A stretch of 64,000 nt of DNA from Mesobacillus subterraneus (GTDB lineage: Bacteria > Bacillota > Bacilli > Bacillales > Cytobacillaceae): NCBI RefSeq assembly GCF_003937825.1, contig NZ_RSFW01000017.1, forward strand, positions 62,001-126,000. The letters are read 5' to 3'. The notes below the pieces were generated by a model, which was not told the origin of the DNA, made no database searches, and saw only the letters and a program-made list of their open reading frames with translations. Below are positions 60,237-64,000 of this stretch, one piece after another (positions within the stretch are counted from its first letter, which is position 1; each line of letters starts with the position of its first letter). The position numbers were made by a program, and so were the translations under genes.

Positions 60237-60836
60237 TTATTCCGGATTGATTCCCTCAAACTCAATGAATATCCCTTTTAAATACTTCTTTTCTTTTACT
60301 ATATTAATTCCTGATTCTCTCATGTATCGGCCTGTATCACGGTTAAGATGGCAGCCGTCGCAAAGCCTCTTCCAAGCAGGGGTGAGTACATCCTGCAAAG
60401 CGGCAAGGTAGCTGGATTCCATTCTGACATGCTCAAACAGGACAATTCTGCCGCCTTTTTTGCATACTCTCCGGATCTCACTGAATACTTGTGCCGGATC
60501 ATTGACTGAACACAAAACCAAGGTAGCGACCACTGTGTCAAACTCGCCATCCTTAAAGGGCAGTGCTTCAGCCATTCCCTGGTGAAATTCAACCGGTATA
60601 CGATAACCATTTGCCTTATGTTTCGCTTGTTCAATCATATAGGGATTAGGCTCCACAACAGCAATCCTGCTCACTTTTTCCTGAGAGTAATAAGGGATAT
60701 TGGCTCCTGTTCCCGCACCAATTTCCAGTACATTCCCTTCAAGTCCTGAAACAATCCGTTTCCTGATCCGGGCAATCCATCTTTTTTCAAGCGGCCCCAT
60801 AAGTGTGTCATACAAACTTGCAAACAATTTTGCCAC
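60237..60836 (-). CDS. Class I SAM methyltransferase (METTL7/PmtA-like)
   Basis: A 199-residue methyltransferase. Motif I is VLEIGAGTGANIPYY near residue 36, an acidic residue for the ribose is in VVEPNPYM near 61, and VVATLVLCSVNDP follows near 103. The C-terminal half with LFEHVRM and LCDGCHLNRDTGRY resembles the methyltransferase-like 7 and bacterial phosphatidylethanolamine methyltransferase groups. The acceptor is unknown. Its start overlaps no other gene; the neighbouring small gene at 60900 is on the same strand 60 bases upstream. Confidence 0.82.
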   Translation of the reverse strand: MAKLFASLYDTLMGPLEKRWIARIRKRIVSGLEGNVLEIGAGTGANIPYYSQEKVSRIAVVEPNPYMIEQAKHKANGYRIPVEFHQGMAEALPFKDGEFDTVVATLVLCSVNDPAQVFSEIRRVCKKGGRIVLFEHVRMESSYLAALQDVLTPAWKRLCDGCHLNRDTGRYMRESGINIVKEKKYLKGIFIEFEGINPE

Positions 60837-60899
60837 AATTAAGCTCCTTATCTTACATTTTTAATCATTATAAAAAAAATGACCTGGAAAAGCTATTTC

Positions 60900-61157
60900 T
60901 TAACCATGTCCATTTGTATATTCAGCTGCTTTGCCATGAATCAGCGTTCGAATTTTTTCTTTGATTTCCGGCATTTTTTCCTTAAGCCCATTGCTTAAGC
61001 CGAAATGAAACTCTACTTCAAACGGCTCCACTCCAACAAGAATGCCCTGTTTATTGCTAAGGGCATGAAACAGATGAAAATTGTGACCTGCAATCCCTTT
61101 TTCCATCTCTCTTAGATCTGACAGCTGGATTTCATAAACACACCCTTGATTGGCCAT
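60900..61157 (-). CDS. Hypothetical 85-residue protein
   Basis: A small soluble protein starting at ATG 61157 after AAGGGGGTTTTTTAAAAT. It has a helix, a HNFHLFHALSN turn and a beta hairpin with PFEVEFHFGLSNGLK, ending with a helix and His/Gly. No family is recognised; it may be co-transcribed with the methyltransferase gene. An AT-rich repeat array lies about 100 bases upstream of it. Confidence 0.6.
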   Translation of the reverse strand: MANQGCVYEIQLSDLREMEKGIAGHNFHLFHALSNKQGILVGVEPFEVEFHFGLSNGLKEKMPEIKEKIRTLIHGKAAEYTNGHG

Positions 61158-61267
61158 ATTTTAAAAAACCCCCTTAAATTGGTCTCCGGGGAAGATAAGT
61201 GAAAACCCTTTTGTCATTTTAATCGAAAATAATTGGGAATATGAAGGAAGAGAGGAGCGCCAACGTG

Positions 61268-61411
61268 GAGATTTACCGCATAAAAAGGTTTATTTTACTT
61301 TTTTTTCGAGTTAATTTACTTTTTTCTTCGCTTAATTTACCAATAACCAATTTTAATTAACCTTTTTCCAGAATTAATGAATCTTTTTGCTATTTTAATT
61401 TACTTTTTAAC
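61268..61411. repeat. 21-bp phased tandem array of TTAATTTAC-type units
   Basis: Units start at 61290, 61311, 61332, 61353, 61374 and 61395, exactly 21 bases apart, each beginning TTA(A/T)T(T/G)(A)AC-like and most containing a TTTTT tract; a degenerate unit begins near 61268. The array occupies most of the gap between the small gene at 61157 and the NERD gene end at 61447 and encodes nothing. No other signal is clear in that gap. Confidence 0.8.
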
Positions 61412-61446
61412 TAAATATGGGAAACACTAGGGGCAGCCAGCAGTAT

Positions 61447-62415
61447 CTAAATGGTCGATTCAGGCCTGATATAAACCCTATTTCGTTTCCCTCCTATTGG
61501 TTTTAATCCCATCTTTCCAATTGCATCTGCTGCCATTTTCCTGGTGGGGAAGAATAGAAATTCCTTAAATTGTTTAGTAGAAATAGTTGGGCTGACCAAA
61601 AGAAAGTAATCTGCGACCGCCTGGTGATGTGCATCTTTGGAGGTTGCCCCACACGATGTACAGAGCCAATTTGCTGAAACTCGCTTCATAGGAATATGGT
61701 GGCAGCTTGGACAAGAAACTCCGGGGAGTATATCTGATCGACCAATATTAAACAAATGGAGATGGGAACCTTCCGGTATATGGCTTTTAAGGATTTGCTT
61801 GCTGATCTTTTTAAATTCTTTATCGGTTAAGAAGTTATGGCTGTACTTCTGCTTATACTCCTCGATTTTGAACACGAGTTTCCCTGCTTTGCAAACCCGC
61901 TCATATACTTCTCTGTCGCTAGTGGAATTTCTGAGAGTAGTTGCTGAATTACTGTAAGCTGCGATGAATTCGATGGGGATGGAGGGGAAATGGTGGTCTT
62001 GCAGCCATCTTCTTAACTGCTCTCTTTGGCGCTTCACCTGCAAAAGGGGGTCTTCGTACGTTTCAACCTTTTCATTGTATGTGCGGATAACTTGCCCCAG
62101 AACTGGTTCAAATTCGATGATACCTGGCATATTTTTCGCTTCAATTAACAGGATGAATTTAGGGGATAACAAAAGGAAGTCAATTTGGAAAAAGTTTTTA
62201 CCATATGGAAGGCGGATACTTTGAAAAATGTGAAAGTCGGTTTCGTGGAGGAGGTTGATGTGGTAATCGAGGTCCTGCTCACCTTTGAGGCCGGCTCTTC
62301 TGATCAGCAAATCCTGCAAGATTTCAGCCCGCTTCGGATGGTTTAGAGGAAGCCTTCGCAATAATGCTTCGTCAATTAAAATTCTTAATGGTATTGATCT
62401 TCTTTTTACAATCAA
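61447..62415 (-). CDS. NERD-domain protein with C-terminal zinc ribbon
   Basis: A 322-residue protein. The nuclease-related domain (NERD) spans about residues 40-155, with GLKGEQDLDYHI, FFQIDFLLLSPKFILLIEAKN and the later QVKRQREQL, the positions of D, E-x-K and Q of the restriction-endonuclease-like core. A zinc ribbon with CPSCHH and CTSCG lies near residues 233-255. Bacillus has several NERD proteins (YisL/YraN-type context differs); the activity is untested. ATG 62415 has AAGGAGTGATAG upstream. Single-gene unit. Confidence 0.82.
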   Translation of the reverse strand: MIVKRRSIPLRILIDEALLRRLPLNHPKRAEILQDLLIRRAGLKGEQDLDYHINLLHETDFHIFQSIRLPYGKNFFQIDFLLLSPKFILLIEAKNMPGIIEFEPVLGQVIRTYNEKVETYEDPLLQVKRQREQLRRWLQDHHFPSIPIEFIAAYSNSATTLRNSTSDREVYERVCKAGKLVFKIEEYKQKYSHNFLTDKEFKKISKQILKSHIPEGSHLHLFNIGRSDILPGVSCPSCHHIPMKRVSANWLCTSCGATSKDAHHQAVADYFLLVSPTISTKQFKEFLFFPTRKMAADAIGKMGLKPIGGKRNRVYIRPESTI

Positions 62416-62484
62416 AATCTATCACTCCTTTATTTAGTCTAATTGCTTATTCAGCAAGAAAAGACAAATTCCTGCTTTCCTCAA

Positions 62485-62510
62485 CAAAAAGACAGGCACA
62501 CGGCCTGTCT
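62485..62510 (-). terminator. Terminator of the alcohol dehydrogenase gene
   Basis: AGACAGGC and GCCTGTCT arms with a 5-base loop; TTTTTG follows on the minus strand. It lies 45 bases past the stop. Confidence 0.75.
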
Positions 62511-62552
62511 CAGCGATGAATTTAGGTTTGAACAGTCTTCCATAGGACATTC

Positions 62553-63686
62553 CTACGGCTTCAACACGACCTTAATACAATCATCCTTGCGGTCATTGAA
62601 AATCTCGTATCCTTTTGCAGCATCTTCCAATGGAATCTTATGAGTAATGATGTCGGTCGGATCAAATTCGCCATTAACGACCATATCGAAAAGCTTAGGC
62701 ATATAATGAATGACTGGCGCCTGCCCCATTTTCATTGTGATATTCCGCTCGAAGAACCTGCCTAGCGGGAACATGTTATACCTAAGGCCATAAACGCCTG
62801 TCAACTGCACTGTACCGAACTTTCTAACTGCAGTATGTGCTATTTCAATGGCGGACAAAGTACCACCCTGTAGCTTCAATTTTTGTTCGACTTTTTCCAC
62901 TGCTGATTTCTTCCCATCCATGCCGACGCAGTCGATGACGACATCTGCACCGCCATCAGTCAAATCCTGAAGGAATTTCCCTGGGTCATCCTCCTGGGTA
63001 AAATCAAAAATTTCCACATTATTCGTCTTTCTTGCATGTAGCAGCCTGTAATCCAGATGGTCAACAGCTATGACCCGCTTTGCCCCTTTCATCCAGGCAA
63101 ATTTTTGCGTCATCAACCCAACAGGTCCGCTGCCAAGAACGATGACAGTATCTCCCTTCTTTACCCCCGCATGTTCAACGCTCCACCATGCTGTTGGAAT
63201 GACATCTGAAAGGAATAAAAGCGACTCGTCTTCTAATTCACAAGATTCTGGTACGACAAAAGAAGTGAAGTCCGCATAAGGCACCTTTAAGTATTCAGCC
63301 TGTCCGCCGGGGTGGTTGCCGTATTGTTCTGTATATCCAAAGTAGGCGCCTGCATCTTTATAATCATTCGTGGTGTCACACTGGCTTTCCATCTGGTTCT
63401 GGCAGTAAAAGCACTCTCCACAGGAAACGTTAAAAGGAATGACGACGCGGTCTCCTTTTTTGACATTTTGTACTGCAGGCCCAACTTCTTCTACAATTCC
63501 CATCGGTTCATGCCCAATAATGTATCCTGGACGGAGAGGCATATTCCCTTGATACAGGTGCAGGTCTGACCCGCAAATCGCGGTAGAAGTTATTTTTACG
63601 ATCATATCCTTTTCATGTTCGATTTTCGGTGCTTCAACATTTTTCACCTGTACATCTTTAGAACCCTGATACGTAACTGCTTTCAC
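62553..63686 (-). CDS. Zinc-dependent alcohol (formaldehyde-type) dehydrogenase
   Basis: A 377-residue medium-chain dehydrogenase. The catalytic zinc ligands are in AICGSDLHLYQG near residue 36 and GHEPMG near 60; the structural zinc block is CGECFYCQNQMESQC near 92; the Rossmann motif is VIVLGSGPVGLM near 176. The layout, with insertions after the structural zinc, resembles glutathione-independent formaldehyde dehydrogenase-like enzymes of Bacillus. GTG 63686 is the start: GGTGG is seven bases upstream and the N terminus MKAVTYQGSKDVQV is the family norm. Oxidation of an alcohol or aldehyde with NAD+ is the expected reaction. Confidence 0.88.
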   Translation of the reverse strand: MKAVTYQGSKDVQVKNVEAPKIEHEKDMIVKITSTAICGSDLHLYQGNMPLRPGYIIGHEPMGIVEEVGPAVQNVKKGDRVVIPFNVSCGECFYCQNQMESQCDTTNDYKDAGAYFGYTEQYGNHPGGQAEYLKVPYADFTSFVVPESCELEDESLLFLSDVIPTAWWSVEHAGVKKGDTVIVLGSGPVGLMTQKFAWMKGAKRVIAVDHLDYRLLHARKTNNVEIFDFTQEDDPGKFLQDLTDGGADVVIDCVGMDGKKSAVEKVEQKLKLQGGTLSAIEIAHTAVRKFGTVQLTGVYGLRYNMFPLGRFFERNITMKMGQAPVIHYMPKLFDMVVNGEFDPTDIITHKIPLEDAAKGYEIFNDRKDDCIKVVLKP

Positions 63687-63831
63687 TATTCGCCACCCCA
63701 TTCTTATAAAGTACATTTCAATTTTTCCCTATGGATATTTAGAAAAAACATGTTTGGAAGACTTACCAATAATTAGCTTGTACATAATGTGCCTTTTATT
63801 TAAGCACCTTAAATGATGGAGGTGTAGAAAA

Positions 63832-64000
63832 TTGGACCCTAAACAACCAGGAAATAAAAAAATGCCCGATTTTAAGGAACTGTCAGACAGGATGATTGCA
63901 CAGCCCGCCACTGGCCCCCAGCTGGTGATAAAAACAAATCTGGATCCTAGTGACGCTACTGAGGATAACCCTTATTACAGGAACGATCAGGTTACGGATT
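63832..64000 (+). CDS. Unknown protein, N-terminal fragment
   Basis: A TTG at 63832 has GGAGGTG seven to eight bases upstream and opens a frame to the window end (56 codons). The visible part is polar: it begins MDPKQPGNKKMPDFKELSD and includes a LVIKTNLDPSDATEDNPYY segment. It does not match a family that I know, and a rich Asp/Pro/Asn content suggests a disordered N terminus. Confidence 0.55.
   Translation, partial: MDPKQPGNKKMPDFKELSDRMIAQPATGPQLVIKTNLDPSDATEDNPYYRNDQVTD

Noticed and set aside
61268-61411. 21-bp repeats as a CRISPR or plasmid iteron array
   Set aside because: There are no unique spacers, and no replication initiator gene or origin signature is near.

Overview
The window looks like a chromosomal segment of a mesophilic, spore-forming member of the Bacillaceae (the gene content fits Bacillus, Mesobacillus or Cytobacillus; the species cannot be fixed from sequence reading alone). 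The reasons are strong GGAGG ribosome-binding sites, frequent TTG and GTG starts, factor-independent terminators after almost every unit, the TnrA/HutP/CcpN regulators typical of Bacillus, the ykoFEDC thiamine transporter, and spore-specific genes (CotW, CotX, CotY/CotZ-like, SleL) with recognisable sigma-K and sigma-E promoter patterns. No rRNA, tRNA, phage or CRISPR locus was seen.

Layout. 1-8.0 kb: short housekeeping or orphan units, mostly on the minus strand (flavin oxidoreductase, alpha/beta hydrolase, GH18 hydrolase, methyltransferase, patatin, AGCS symporter, dimethylarginine-hydrolase-like enzyme). 8.1-12.1 kb: a nitrogen block, tnrA then amtB, each preceded by a full TnrA box, followed by a GlnD-like nucleotidyltransferase gene coupled to a DEDDh exonuclease gene. 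13.5-15.1 kb: a cotW/cotX spore-coat cluster. 15.1-21.3 kb: the complete hutPHUIG histidine-utilisation operon with a HutP-controlled terminator. 22.3-27.5 kb: a second spore-surface block with a CotY/CotZ-type protein carrying a His/Lys/Asp-rich 57-bp tandem repeat, and four related beta-rich spore proteins. 27.6-29.2 kb: a chromosomal ParM-like actin gene with a small partner.

29.3-42.5 kb: glutaminase, a UbiB-type kinase with a phasin-like partner, the spore cortex enzyme SleL, a SUV3-like RNA helicase with a terminal zinc ribbon, and the gluconeogenic set ccpN-ppsR-ppdK. 42.5-52.4 kb: exoA, a divergent MocR regulator/EamA exporter pair, a divergent photolyase-like protein, a SatD/DUF3307 pair with a strongly patterned operator, ppiB, a possible structured RNA before a vanZ-acetyltransferase pair, and a Mug-type glycosylase. 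52.5-53.6 kb holds a decayed IS1182-type element. 54.7-58.6 kb is the TPP riboswitch plus ykoFEDC. The last 6 kb has a diheme cytochrome c, a ferritin-like protein, two small units, a 21-bp periodic repeat array, a NERD-domain protein and a zinc alcohol dehydrogenase.

Themes. Histidine, glutamine and ammonium use (hut, glsA, AGCS symporter, amtB, tnrA) and gluconeogenesis (ccpN/ppsR/ppdK) give a carbon/nitrogen scavenging profile. About 7 kb is given to spore surface proteins. The parts least explained by known systems are the chromosomal ParM-like pair, the His-rich repeat coat protein, the 21-bp array at 61.3 kb, the structured leader at 49.56-49.68 kb and the SatD operator.
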